NCBI RefSeq assembly: GCF_003130795.1
Contig: NZ_CP029354.1
Coordinates: forward strand, 372,001 to 436,000
Reading direction: 5' to 3'
Length of the DNA: 64,000 nt
DNA from: Azospirillum thermophilum
GTDB taxonomy: Bacteria > Pseudomonadota > Alphaproteobacteria > Azospirillales > Azospirillaceae
Every line of letters begins with the position of its first letter. The stretch's first letter is position 1. This document shows positions 54,038 through 62,860 of the stretch, piece by piece. The notes under the pieces were generated by a model. The model was not told where the DNA came from, made no database searches, and saw nothing but the letters and a program-made list of their open reading frames with translations. A program made the position numbers and the translations under genes.

Positions 54038-54925
54038 TCAGGCGACGCGCGGACGGAAACGCTCCTCGACGGCGGCGAATTCGGAGCGCAGCAGCTCCTG
54101 GACCTTCGGGCGCACCACGCGGCCGCCGCGCTCGGCGCCGAGGCTGCCGCGGCCGCGCGGACCGGTGAGCGTCGCCGCACCGTCGGCCTTGGCCTTGCGG
54201 ATGCCGGCGATCTGGGCGGCGATCGCCGGACGCATGCCGTCGATCGTCTCGACCAGCTGCTCCACGCCGCCGAGCTTGTAGAAGAAGGCCGGACCGGCGG
54301 CGAAGACGGGGTTCGACTTCGCCAGGCCCTCCAGCAGCTCGACGTCCTTCTTGATGATGCGCGACACCGAGGTGATCGGCATCACGTGGATCATCGTCTG
54401 GAATTCGGAGGTGAGGGAGAGGATCCGGTCGGCCTGCAGTCCATGGCAGAGGAAGGCGCCGGAGATGGCGCGCCCGACGACCATGGCGACGATCGGATGG
54501 CCGGCCAGCCGCGCCTCCGCCAGGGCGAGCTGGTAGGCGCCGGTCGCCTTGTTCATGCCGAAGATCTCCTCGACCTTGCCCGGACCGTTGCCGGGGGTGT
54601 CGACGATCAGCACGATCGGGCGCTTCCTGGCCGCTTCCTTCTCGGCGTCGGCGGCGAGGGTGGCGTAGACGGCCTGCGCCATCTTGTAGCCTTCCTCGAG
54701 ACCGATCACGCCCGAATAGACGACCGGGAACTTCTCGTTGAAGGCATCGGCGTCGGAGGCGATGACCGTGACGGTCTCACCCTCGAGCAGGGCGGTGCCG
54801 ACCACGGCGCCGGGGCCGAAGTCCGGGTCGTCGAAGGTCCGCGCACCGACCTTGCCTTCGGTGAAGCTGCCGGCATCGACGATCAGGTCGATGGCCGCGC
54901 GGCCCTGTCCCAACAGAGTTTCCAT
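54038..54925 (-). CDS. madD: Malonate decarboxylase carboxyltransferase subunit MadD
   Basis: This 295-residue protein of the carboxyltransferase (crotonase-like) fold has ARTFDDPDFGPGAVVGTALLEGETVTVIASD, VDTPGNGPGKVEEIFGMNKATGAYQLALAEARLAGHPIVAMVVGRAISGAFLCHGLQAD. With MadC it moves the carboxyl group of malonyl-S-ACP to biotin on MadF. The ATG at 54925 is preceded by GGGAGAAAAG and preferred over a GTG at 54943 that would overlap the madC stop. Confidence 0.9.
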   Translation of the reverse strand: METLLGQGRAAIDLIVDAGSFTEGKVGARTFDDPDFGPGAVVGTALLEGETVTVIASDADAFNEKFPVVYSGVIGLEEGYKMAQAVYATLAADAEKEAARKRPIVLIVDTPGNGPGKVEEIFGMNKATGAYQLALAEARLAGHPIVAMVVGRAISGAFLCHGLQADRILSLTSEFQTMIHVMPITSVSRIIKKDVELLEGLAKSNPVFAAGPAFFYKLGGVEQLVETIDGMRPAIAAQIAGIRKAKADGAATLTGPRGRGSLGAERGGRVVRPKVQELLRSEFAAVEERFRPRVA

Positions 54926-54939
54926 GGCTTTTCTCCCGA

Positions 54940-55896
54940 TCACAGCGCCAGACGGCGGACGGACTTGCGGAAGTCCGAGAGCGGACCGTCGGCAAGGCCG
55001 ACAGGGTCGTTGTTGCCGGCGTGGCGCCAGACGTCGCGCGCATCGGTCGGCTTGAGCTCCACGGCGAGGGCGACGCCGCGCAGCTGCTTCTCGACCAGCT
55101 CCGGCGACCCGATCCGGCGCATCGGCTCGAAGGAGGCGACCGGCAGCTTGCAGAGCTCGGCGAGCTGGGCGCGGAAGGCGGCGACGGTGTCGTCGACGAG
55201 GAAGTTGGCGTCGCCCATGACGTACTTGTGGCGGCCGCCGGTGGTGCGATAGACGAGCGCGCGGTTGGAGGCGTCGAACTCGTCCTTGCCCATCTCCTGC
55301 TCGATGACCTCCGGGCCGGTGAGGCCGAGGCGACCGAACTCGCTCATGATGATGGCGTCGGTGGCGGCGGCGACGAAGCCCATGCCGCCGAAGCAGCCGA
55401 TGCGCGAGCCGATCAGGGCGACGACCGGCACCTTGTGGCGGGCGCGCTGCAGGGCGTCCATCACCTCGGCATGGGCGAGAAGACCGGCGTTGGCTTCGTG
55501 CAGACGGACGCCGCCGGTCTCGAAGGAGATGGCGACGAGGGGACGCGCCGACGCCGGCAGGTCGGGATGGTCGGCGACGAGGCGATCGTGGAAGTCGATC
55601 GCCATGTCGATGATGCCGACCATCTTGGCGCCGCCGACCTCGCCGACCGAACCGCCGATGAAGCGGCCTTCCTGGGAGATCACGAAGACCGGGCGGTCAC
55701 CGATGCGGCCGACGCCGGTCACGATGCCGTCGTCGTTCTCCACCGCCTCGCCGAGGGCGACGAGATGGGGGCTGACCAGACGGTCGAAGGGGCCGCCGAG
55801 CTCGACGAAGGTCCCGTCGTCGACAAGGCCGACGGCGCGTTCGCGCGCGCTGCATTCCAGGAAGGAGTTCTTCTGAAGTCTGTTCCAGTTGGGCAT
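54940..55896 (-). CDS. madC: Malonate decarboxylase carboxyltransferase subunit MadC
   Basis: This 318-residue protein is the other carboxyltransferase half. It begins MPNWNRLQKNSFLECSARERAVGLVDDGTFVEL and has VISQEGRFIGGSVGEVGGAKMVGIIDMAIDF, SFETGGVRLHEANAGLLAHAEVM and GSRIGCFGGMGFVAAATDAIIMSEFGRLGLTGPEVIEQEMG. It relates to MdcD and to acetyl-CoA carboxylase beta-type subunits. It sits 15 bp upstream of the madD ATG, and the two form a complex acting on malonyl-ACP and biotinyl-MadF. Confidence 0.92.
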   Translation of the reverse strand: MPNWNRLQKNSFLECSARERAVGLVDDGTFVELGGPFDRLVSPHLVALGEAVENDDGIVTGVGRIGDRPVFVISQEGRFIGGSVGEVGGAKMVGIIDMAIDFHDRLVADHPDLPASARPLVAISFETGGVRLHEANAGLLAHAEVMDALQRARHKVPVVALIGSRIGCFGGMGFVAAATDAIIMSEFGRLGLTGPEVIEQEMGKDEFDASNRALVYRTTGGRHKYVMGDANFLVDDTVAAFRAQLAELCKLPVASFEPMRRIGSPELVEKQLRGVALAVELKPTDARDVWRHAGNNDPVGLADGPLSDFRKSVRRLAL

Positions 55897-55913
55897 GCTC
55901 GCAGCTCCCGGCT

Positions 55914-56228
55914 TCAGGCCTGCGCCTCGGCCAGCGCCTGGCGCAGGCGCAGGGCGACGATGGCGGGTGAGGCGTTGTTGTCGTTGATCTCGATCGACAG
56001 GCCGGCCAGTCCGGTCTCGGCGACGAAGTGCTCGACCACGCGCTTCCACAGGGCGTCGAAGCCCGTGACCGGGGTGACGATCCGCACCGAAACCGCGCTG
56101 TCGCCGGCCTTCGGCTCGAGCATCACTTCGAGGTCGCCGGAGCCGACGACACCGCAGTGGGCCCGCCTGGCGAGGGAGACGGCACGGCCGTCTCCTGCGA
56201 CTTTGAATTCGATCGTTTCGAGAGACAT
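55914..56228 (-). CDS. madE: Malonate decarboxylase acyl carrier protein (MadE/MdcC)
   Basis: This 104-residue protein contains GVVGSGDLEVML, in which Ser30 is the expected attachment site of the 2'-(5''-phosphoribosyl)-3'-dephospho-CoA group, and a C-terminal SIEINDNNASPAIVALRLRQAL typical of the MdcC/CitD-like carriers. It holds malonyl and acetyl thioesters during the cycle. It lies 12 bp after madA and 17 bp before madC. Confidence 0.92.
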   Translation of the reverse strand: MSLETIEFKVAGDGRAVSLARRAHCGVVGSGDLEVMLEPKAGDSAVSVRIVTPVTGFDALWKRVVEHFVAETGLAGLSIEINDNNASPAIVALRLRQALAEAQA

Positions 56229-56240
56229 GACGTACTCCGA

Positions 56241-57905
56241 TCACCAGTTGCGGAAGCGGGCCGGCGGGTTGTAGAGGCCGCCCGAGATGTCGACGAGGTC
56301 GCGCATCGAGCGGGCCGCGAGCAGGTCGCGGTTGGCCCGGTTGCGGTCGACGCCGAGGTCTTCCGGGGTCATGAAGATGCGCGCCTCGCGCAGGCGCTTC
56401 GTTTCGGCCGGATCGGCCTTGAGGCCGACCTCGGTGTAGCCGGCCGCCGCACGGATGGCGGCCATGCGCGCGGCCATGTCCGGGGCCCGGTTGAGGTAGG
56501 CGACGCCTTCCTCGGTGACGATGTGGGTGACGTCGTCGCCGTAGATCATCACCGGCGGCAGATCGAGGCCGGCATTCTCCGCGAGCTGCCAGGCGTCGAG
56601 CTTTTCCACGAAGGTCGGGGCGCGGCCTTCGCCGAAGGTCTCGGCACCCTGGACGACCAGGCGCTTGCCGCGCGGCATGTTGCCGATCTGGTCGGCCATG
56701 TGCGGGACCTCGCGGCCGCACTTCAGCCAGCTCTCGGTGACGTGGCGGCGCCCCTTGGGATCGCAGCCCATGTTCGGCGCGCCGCCGAAGCCGGAGACGC
56801 GGTTGGCGGTCGCGGTGGACGAGTTGCCCCACTCGTCGATCTGCAGCGTGCCGCCGATGAACATGTCGAGGGCGTAGTGACCGGCGGTCTGGGCGAAGGC
56901 GCGGTTGGAGCGCAGCGAGCCGTCCGGGCCGGTGAAGAAGATGTCGGAGCGCGCCTTGACGTACTCCTCCATCCCCAGCTCGCCGCCGAAGCAGTGGATG
57001 GTGTCGACCCAGCCGGCCTCGATCGCCGGGATCATGGTGGGGTGCGGGTTCAGCACCATGTGGGTGCAGACCTCGCCCTTCAGGCCGAGCTCGGCGCCGT
57101 AGGTCGGCAGGATCAGCTCGATCGCCGAGGTGAGGAAGCCGATGCCGTGGTTGATCCGCTTGACCTTGTACTCGGCGTAGATGCCCTTCAGCGCCAGCAT
57201 GCCGAGAAGGACATGGTTGTCGGTGACGAGGCCGGGATCGCGGGTGAAGAGCGGCTCGATGAAGAAGGGCTTCGGGCTCTCGACGACGGCGTCGACCCAG
57301 TCGGCCGGGATGTCGACCCGCGGCAGCTTGTCGACGATCTTGTTCACCTGGGCGATGACGATGCCCTGGCGGAACTTGGTCGCCTCGGCGATGACCGGCG
57401 TGTCCTCGGTGTTGAAGCCGGTGTAGAGGTTGCCCTCGCGGTCGGCCTCATAGGCGCAGATCAGCGAGACGCGCGGCGTCAGGTCGAGGAAGTAGCGGCC
57501 GAACAGCTCGAGATAGGTATGGATGGCGCCGAGCTGGATCTTGCCTTCGCGGATGAACTTGGCGACGCGGCCGGCCTGCGGCCCGCCGAAGGCGAAGTCG
57601 AGCTTCTTGGCGATGCCGCGCTCGAACATGTCCAGGTGCGAGGCCAGCGGCACGCAGGACTGGACCATGTGAAGGTCGTGGATCTCGGCCGGATCGACCT
57701 GGTTGAGGCAATCGGCGAGGAAATCGGCCTGCTTCTGGTTGTTGCCTTCGATGTTGACACGGTCGCCGGACCGGATCACCGCCTTCAGCAGGGCGACGGT
57801 GTCCTCCGCCTTCACACGCTTGCCGGCGCCGATATAGGCCGCGGCGGCCTCGAGGCGCTGGCGGGTGTCGGCCGCGAGCGTATCCCACCGTTGTTCGGTC
57901 TTCAT
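56241..57905 (-). CDS. madA: Malonate decarboxylase acyl-carrier transferase alpha subunit (MadA/MdcA)
   Basis: This 554-residue protein begins QRWDTLAADTRQRLEAAAAYIGAGKRVKAEDTVALLKAVIRSGDRVNIEGNNQKQADFLADCL and has GRRHVTESWLKCGREVPHMADQIGNMPRGKRLVVQ. Both are typical of MdcA, the acetyl-S-ACP:malonate ACP transferase that regenerates malonyl-ACP in each turnover. The family is shared by the biotin-dependent and biotin-independent systems. Its start overlaps the birA stop (57902-57905). Confidence 0.93.
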   Translation of the reverse strand: MKTEQRWDTLAADTRQRLEAAAAYIGAGKRVKAEDTVALLKAVIRSGDRVNIEGNNQKQADFLADCLNQVDPAEIHDLHMVQSCVPLASHLDMFERGIAKKLDFAFGGPQAGRVAKFIREGKIQLGAIHTYLELFGRYFLDLTPRVSLICAYEADREGNLYTGFNTEDTPVIAEATKFRQGIVIAQVNKIVDKLPRVDIPADWVDAVVESPKPFFIEPLFTRDPGLVTDNHVLLGMLALKGIYAEYKVKRINHGIGFLTSAIELILPTYGAELGLKGEVCTHMVLNPHPTMIPAIEAGWVDTIHCFGGELGMEEYVKARSDIFFTGPDGSLRSNRAFAQTAGHYALDMFIGGTLQIDEWGNSSTATANRVSGFGGAPNMGCDPKGRRHVTESWLKCGREVPHMADQIGNMPRGKRLVVQGAETFGEGRAPTFVEKLDAWQLAENAGLDLPPVMIYGDDVTHIVTEEGVAYLNRAPDMAARMAAIRAAAGYTEVGLKADPAETKRLREARIFMTPEDLGVDRNRANRDLLAARSMRDLVDISGGLYNPPARFRNW

Positions 57906-58765
57906 GAGAATGCCCCCATGTGGGTCTTGGGAAGTTGCGAGGCGATCCGGTCCGCGGCCGGAGCCGCGCCGATCTCGCCGGAATGGACGTCGCGAACGGC
58001 TCCGGCGGCGTCACGGATTCGCAGCGCTCCGTCGGCGGCGAGGCCGATGAGCGTGGCGCAGACGTCCTCATCGCCATCGGTGAGGCGAACGACGGAGCCG
58101 AGCTGAAGGGCGTGGGCGGTCCAGGTCCCGGCGAAGGCGGACAGCCCGTGCCGTTCCCAGAGGGTCACCCAGCGGTCAAAGACGGAGCCGAAGGTCGCCA
58201 CGAACGCGTCGCGGTCAACCGGACGGCCGGAAAGAGTTGAAAGAGAAACCGCCCTTTCCCGCAGAATATCCGGAAATCCATCATCCGGAACTGACAAATT
58301 AAGACCTATGCCGACTACCACGAAGTCGAGATCTCCGCAATCATCGCAAGATGCCTCTGCCAGAATGCCGCAGATCTTCCGACCATCAACAAGGAGATCG
58401 TTGGGCCACTTGATGCCGGCGTCGACTCCTGTCTCGGCGAAGACTGCTTCACGCACCGCAACTGCAGCAAGAAGTGTCAGTTGCGCCGCTTCGATCAGCG
58501 TGCGCCGGGTCTTCACCAGCACCGACATGCAGAGGCTGCCGTCGGGGGTGGAGAACCACCCCCGCTCGCCCTTGCCGCGGCCGGCGGTCTGATCGCGGGC
58601 GACCAGGATCGTGCCGTGGGCGGCCCCGGCCCGGCCGAGTTCGACGAGCCGGCGGTTGGTGCTGTCGACGGACGCGACCTTCATGACGATCCGGCCGATG
58701 CCGTCGCCCCGCTCGATCGCAGGCGGCCGCGGGGCGCTGGGATGGTTGGAGGCGACGGGGGGCAT
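57902..58765 (-). CDS. birA: Biotin--protein ligase (BirA catalytic type, no HTH)
   Basis: This 287-residue protein has the BPL catalytic motif GRGKGERGWFSTPDGSLCMSVLV, then KWPNDLLVDGRKICGILAEA and VVGIGLNLSVP, and a C-terminal SH3-like domain. There is no N-terminal DNA-binding domain, so it is an enzyme only. Encoded between madB and madA, it is presumably dedicated to biotinylating MadF. The stretch at about 58220-58480 is visibly richer in A/T codons than the neighbouring genes, which may reflect a different history for this segment. Confidence 0.92.
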   Translation of the reverse strand: MPPVASNHPSAPRPPAIERGDGIGRIVMKVASVDSTNRRLVELGRAGAAHGTILVARDQTAGRGKGERGWFSTPDGSLCMSVLVKTRRTLIEAAQLTLLAAVAVREAVFAETGVDAGIKWPNDLLVDGRKICGILAEASCDDCGDLDFVVVGIGLNLSVPDDGFPDILRERAVSLSTLSGRPVDRDAFVATFGSVFDRWVTLWERHGLSAFAGTWTAHALQLGSVVRLTDGDEDVCATLIGLAADGALRIRDAAGAVRDVHSGEIGAAPAADRIASQLPKTHMGAFS

Positions 58766-58793
58766 GGGACCGATCTCCGTGGAGCAGCCGTGG

Positions 58794-60008
58794 TCAGTGG
58801 GCGGCGACGAGGCCGATGGTCGAGGCGAAGATGCCGACCGCGATGGCGGAGACGATCAGGCCGCAGACGTTGGCCCCCATGGCGACGGGCAGGACCATGG
58901 CGTAGGGGTTGTCCTCGGCCGCCACCTTCTGGGCGAGCTTGGCGGTCGTCGGCACACAGGACACGCCGGCGATGCCGACCAGCGGGTTGAAGCCGGTCTT
59001 GTTGAAGTACCAGACGATCCAGCCGCCCAGCAGGCCGCCGATGCCGGACACCAGCAGCGCCGTGATGCCGAGGACGAGCAGGATGGCGACGCGGCCGTCG
59101 AGCAGGGTCGAGGCTTCGCAGAGCACGCCGAGGACCAGGCCCAGGATGAGGGTCGAGGAGTAGGTGATCGTCTTCTCGAGCAGTTCCTGGTAGGGCTCGA
59201 TCTCCGCTTCCTTGATGGCGACGCCGAGGAAGAAGGACAGGATCAGCGGCGCGGCCACCGGCAGCAGCAGGCAGAGCAGAGCGGCGGTGACGATGGTGAA
59301 GATGAACTTCGACTTCTGCGTGACCTCGGGGAAGTCCATCTCGACTTCCATCGCCCGGTACTTGGCCGGCACCAGCAGCTTCATCAGGTACGGATAGCCG
59401 GCGTAGGTCAGCGACAGGTAGAGGTAGGCGATGATCGAGATCGGGACGAAGAGGTCCTTGGCCATCATCAGCGAGGCGAAGAGGACCATCGGGCCGTCGG
59501 CGCCGCCGATCGAACCGACAGCCGCCGCCTGGCCGGGGGTCAGGCCGCAGTAGTAGCCGATCACCAGCGTGACGAAGGTGCCCATCTCGGCGAAGATCGC
59601 GCAGGTCATCGCCGCCCAGGGACGGGCGAGGATGAACGACACGTCCGCCATCGTGCCGATGCCGAAGAACAGCATGCAGGCGACCAGCGAGTTCGAGAAG
59701 GCGAAGTTGTAGATCGGCTGCAGGAAGTAGACCTGCATGTCGTTCACGAGCTGCACCGGATCCGAGATCATCGGATCGAGCATCAGCGTGCCGATCTTCT
59801 GCGCCTGCAGGAACATGACGCCGGCGTTGACGCACATCATCGCGACGCCCATCGGCACCATGATGAGCGGTTCGAGCGTGCGCTTGAATCCGAGATAGGC
59901 GAGGAAGAAGCCGAAGCCCATCAGGGCGAGGCGGGCGATGGCGATCGTCGGCTCCTGGACGAAGAGCGTGCCGATGCCGGGAAAGACTGTGAAGAGTTGC
60001 TGCAACAT
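58794..60008 (-). CDS. madB: Sodium-pumping malonate decarboxylase membrane subunit MadB (OadB-like)
   Basis: This 404-residue polytopic protein has the motif GSIGGADGPMVLFAS near residue 170, whose Asp is essential for sodium coupling in the OadB/GcdB/MadB family. Other family segments are PWAAMTCAIFAEMGTFVTLVIGY and the C-terminal GFNPLVGIAGVSCVPTTAKLAQK and NPYAMVLPVAMGANVCGLIVSAIAVGIF. It decarboxylates carboxybiotin on MadF and pumps Na+ outwards. The ATG at 60008 is 24 bp after a tiny membrane-protein gene. Confidence 0.93.
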   Translation of the reverse strand: MLQQLFTVFPGIGTLFVQEPTIAIARLALMGFGFFLAYLGFKRTLEPLIMVPMGVAMMCVNAGVMFLQAQKIGTLMLDPMISDPVQLVNDMQVYFLQPIYNFAFSNSLVACMLFFGIGTMADVSFILARPWAAMTCAIFAEMGTFVTLVIGYYCGLTPGQAAAVGSIGGADGPMVLFASLMMAKDLFVPISIIAYLYLSLTYAGYPYLMKLLVPAKYRAMEVEMDFPEVTQKSKFIFTIVTAALLCLLLPVAAPLILSFFLGVAIKEAEIEPYQELLEKTITYSSTLILGLVLGVLCEASTLLDGRVAILLVLGITALLVSGIGGLLGGWIVWYFNKTGFNPLVGIAGVSCVPTTAKLAQKVAAEDNPYAMVLPVAMGANVCGLIVSAIAVGIFASTIGLVAAH

Positions 60009-60031
60009 GGATGATCTCCTCAGCGCACGGC

Positions 60032-60145
60032 TCAGTCGGCCGAACCGGCCATGGTCTTGTTGAGCAGGACGATCACCCCGATGACGGCGTAGGAGATCAC
60101 TGCGGTGATCGCGTAGGCCATCAGCGCATAGGCGATGACGTTCAT
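60032..60145 (-). CDS. 37-residue single-helix membrane protein (OadG-related small subunit candidate)
   Basis: The product has one hydrophobic helix (residues 3-28, IAYALMAYAITAVISYAVIGVIVLL) and a short polar tail NKTMAGSAD. Its start overlaps the stop of the preceding gene (60142-60145) and an AGGAG site lies seven bases upstream, so it is very likely translated. Sodium-pump decarboxylases have a small single-helix gamma subunit next to the beta subunit, and this gene is in that position before madB. Sequence similarity is too short to prove it. Confidence 0.7.
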   Translation of the reverse strand: MNVIAYALMAYAITAVISYAVIGVIVLLNKTMAGSAD

Positions 60146-61116
60146 GGGTTTTCTCCTGGAGCGGGTCCGTTCGAGGCGGACATGTCGAAGCGGGACGTGA
60201 CCTGAGCCGGGAAGCTCCCCGTCTCGAGCAAATGGATGGCGACGGTGACCGCCAGCAAATCGGCGCCACCGCCGGGGCTGAGCCGGCGGGCGACGCAGTC
60301 GTCGGCGAAGCGATGGATTTCGGCGAGGCCGCGGCCGGTGAGCGCACCGCCGAGGTCGCAAATGCGGGCGGCACGCTCGCGCACGAAGGCGAGTCCCTCG
60401 GGACCGCCGCGCCACAGAACGGTGGTGTCCTCGGCCGCGGCGACGATGGCGATGAGCGCATGCAGCAGCGCGCGGTTGAGCTCGACCTCCTGCGTCAGCG
60501 CGGCGCGCAGGGCGGGCAGCCCATGCGCGGCGACGGTCGGGAAGCCGGCCTCGACCTCGCCCCGGATGCCGGTGACGCCGTGACGGTCGAAGAGGATCTC
60601 GCCTGCGGTCACGGGATCGCGGCGGCGCGTCTCCAGCTCGCGCTCGACGATGCCGCGCGTGATGGCGGCAGTGGCGGCAAAGACGCGGTCGGGGCACATC
60701 GGGCGCCGGTCGTCGTGGCACAGCCCTGCCGCCGCCGCGGTGAGGCCGAGGGCGAACAGCGCGCCGCGCTGCGTGTTGACGCCGTTCGATGCGGCGAGCA
60801 GGCGACGGTCATAGTCACGGCCCACGGTACGCACCAGCGCCAGCACGGCGGCCGGATCGTCGGCATGGGAAAGGCCGATGGCGGCACAGCGATGAAAACA
60901 CGGAGCGATGGCTGCCGACGTCAGCATGAACGTCTGCAGATCCATGTCACGGTGCGCACCCATCGAGCGTGGCGTGACGAGACCGGGCTTGGGGTGGACG
61001 GAGACCTCGAGGAGGATGCCGGTCAGGCAGGCCGATCCGATCGTCCAGGTGGCCGGCTCCATCCCTTCGGGACGGGGCGGCGCGATCGGCAGAACGGCAA
61101 GAGAAGACATATCCAT
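60142..61116 (-). CDS. mdcB: Triphosphoribosyl-dephospho-CoA synthase (MdcB/MadG/CitG type)
   Basis: This 324-residue protein shows LEVSVHPKPGLVTPRSMGAHRDMDLQTFMLTSAAIAPCF, GVNTQRGALFALGL and GGALTGRGLAEIHRFADDCVARRLSPGGGADLLAV, all typical of CitG/MdcB. It makes the 2'-(5''-triphosphoribosyl)-3'-dephospho-CoA precursor of the MadE prosthetic group. It is the first gene of the mad operon and corresponds in position to madG of Malonomonas. An in-frame alternative start lies at 61110. Confidence 0.9.
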   Translation of the reverse strand: MDMSSLAVLPIAPPRPEGMEPATWTIGSACLTGILLEVSVHPKPGLVTPRSMGAHRDMDLQTFMLTSAAIAPCFHRCAAIGLSHADDPAAVLALVRTVGRDYDRRLLAASNGVNTQRGALFALGLTAAAAGLCHDDRRPMCPDRVFAATAAITRGIVERELETRRRDPVTAGEILFDRHGVTGIRGEVEAGFPTVAAHGLPALRAALTQEVELNRALLHALIAIVAAAEDTTVLWRGGPEGLAFVRERAARICDLGGALTGRGLAEIHRFADDCVARRLSPGGGADLLAVTVAIHLLETGSFPAQVTSRFDMSASNGPAPGENP

Positions 61117-61746
61117 GACGACAACCCATCGGGCGTCGTCCGTTGGAGCAAAACTCCACAGACGAACCCAATAACGACGCCTGTTCCGCTGAACGCGCGT
61201 CGTCCGGAGATCACCGTCACGAAGTCTCTGGTGTCACTTGGTGCTATCCCGGCACGTCCCACTGTCGCTCTGCGCGGGTCAGGACATGTCGGCGTCTGGT
61301 GGGTCGATCACATTTCGCTTCGCCGGTCTCGCGACCCCGAGCTGCGGCTTCGATGTGAATGACATGTCCTTCGGGACGAGTCAATCGCCGAACGTCGTAC
61401 TCCCTGCGCCGATCCGGCAGCCAATCGTATGAAACGGGCGGAACTCCGGGCCTGCGCGGATCCAGTGCGGCAGTATGACGCAAACCCTCCAGGAGGACCG
61501 CCTGTGCCGGGCGGCAACGATGCCGGCAAGCCGGCTCACGATGACGGTGCCGCCGACGACCACACGCCGCGCCGCTGCATCCGGTGTTGAACTCGACGGC
61601 TGAAGACAGGAAGATGCAGCCACGCGACCGGGGGGACATCGCCCCCACCCATTGCGCCCCCTTCATCAAGACGCGGTTTCCGCTCGGCTGACTGCGAGGG
61701 CCGCACACGGGACTTCGGACAGTCCCACCTGCACGAGTTCACCATC
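61117..61746. promoter_or_regulatory. Divergent intergenic region upstream of the mad operon
   Basis: This is 630 bp between the leftward mad operon and the rightward AEC transporter gene. I see several short open frames on both strands, none with family resemblance or a good ribosome site. It should hold the mad promoter, most likely in the less GC-rich 100-150 bp next to mdcB, and the AEC promoter. No convincing operator or riboswitch was found. Confidence 0.35.
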
Positions 61747-62637
61747 ATGAGCGTCTTCGCCTCCCTGACCGTCGTCGTCACCGTCATGGCCCCGGTCTTC
61801 ATCGTCGCCGCACTCGGCTTCATCTGGAGCCGGGCCAAGCTGCCCTATGACAGTGCCTTCATCACGACTTTCGCCATCAATGTCTCCAGCCCCTGCCTGG
61901 TCTTCTCATCGCTTACCCGGCTGACACTGGGTGGCGACGAGCTGCTGACCATGACGCTGGCGTCGATCGCCTGCATCACCTCGGCCGCCGTGCTGGCCGT
62001 GCCGCTGCTGCTGGCCTTCCGGCTGCCGCTGCGCACCTATCTGCCCGCACTCAGTTTCCCGAACGCCGGAAACCTTGGGCTGCCGCTCTGCCTGTTCGCT
62101 TTCGGGGAGACCGGCCTCGGCCTCGGCGTGCTGTTCTTCGCGGTGTTTTCGGTCGCACAGTTCGCCATCGGCCCGGTCGCCGCGTCCGGACAGCTCGACC
62201 TGGGGCGGCTGCTCCGCACGCCGGTGATCTACGCCGTCGCCCTGTCGCTGCTGGTGATGCTGGCCGGCGTGCAGCCGCCGCAGTGGGTGGCGAACACCGC
62301 GACCCTGCTCGGCAACTGCGCGGTTCCGATCATGCTGCTGTCCCTCGGAGTCGCCCTGTCCAACCTGCGCATGAACAGCCTGATGCGGGCGGGGGCGCTG
62401 TCGGCCCTGCGGCTGGTGCTGGGGTTGGGCGTCGGCCTGGCGGTGGCCCACCTGATGCAGTTGACCGGGACGATGCGGGGGGTCGTCGTCCTGCAGAGCT
62501 CCATGCCGGTGGCGGTGTTCAATTATCTCTGGGCCCTGCGCTACAACAACGCGCCCGAAGAGGTCGCCGGAATGGTTCTGGGATCGACCGCCCTGGCGTT
62601 CCTCGCGCTGCCGGCGCTGCTGCTGGGCGTCATGTGA
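61747..62637 (+). CDS. AEC family transporter (auxin efflux carrier/MdcF-like)
   Basis: This 296-residue protein has about ten membrane helices in two repeats, with the AEC signatures NVSSPCLVFSSLTRL, PNAGNLGLPLCLFAFGETGLG and AVPIMLLSLGVALSNL, and the second-half motif VVVLQSSMPVAVFNYLWALRYN. Some AEC members (MdcF) carry malonate in biotin-independent malonate operons, so its place beside the mad operon may mean malonate or another organic acid. The ATG at 61747 is preceded by ACGAGTTCACCATC, a weak ribosome site. Confidence 0.85.
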   Translation: MSVFASLTVVVTVMAPVFIVAALGFIWSRAKLPYDSAFITTFAINVSSPCLVFSSLTRLTLGGDELLTMTLASIACITSAAVLAVPLLLAFRLPLRTYLPALSFPNAGNLGLPLCLFAFGETGLGLGVLFFAVFSVAQFAIGPVAASGQLDLGRLLRTPVIYAVALSLLVMLAGVQPPQWVANTATLLGNCAVPIMLLSLGVALSNLRMNSLMRAGALSALRLVLGLGVGLAVAHLMQLTGTMRGVVVLQSSMPVAVFNYLWALRYNNAPEEVAGMVLGSTALAFLALPALLLGVM

Positions 62638-62797
62638 GCACGGCGGGGGCGCATATCGAGCAGACCTCCTCGAAGGCGCCACCCGCCGAACGGCCGATCC
62701 CGACGAGCGCCGTGTCTCCGACACGCCGGCCATAGCGGCAAGATGCGCTGCTGGCCACTGCCACTCGCCAACAACACGCCATTTTATTCCAATACTA

Positions 62798-62824
62798 GCG
62801 CTAACATTGCAATTTTGTTAGCGC
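62798..62824. promoter_or_regulatory. Perfect 9-bp inverted repeat upstream of GntR gene
   Basis: GCGCTAACA (62798-62806) and TGTTAGCGC (62816-62824) are perfect arms around TTGCAATTT, in an AT-rich segment 82 bp before the GntR start. It resembles a repressor site. No T run is placed to make it a terminator for the AEC gene, which ends 160 bp earlier. Confidence 0.55.
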
Positions 62825-62860
62825 AATTGGCGTTCTCCTCGTCCCGCCGCACTGATATGT

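Noticed and set aside
61429..61590. Short rightward open frame in the gap between the mad operon and the AEC gene
   Set aside because: No ribosome site, no similarity and biased composition; it does not look translated.
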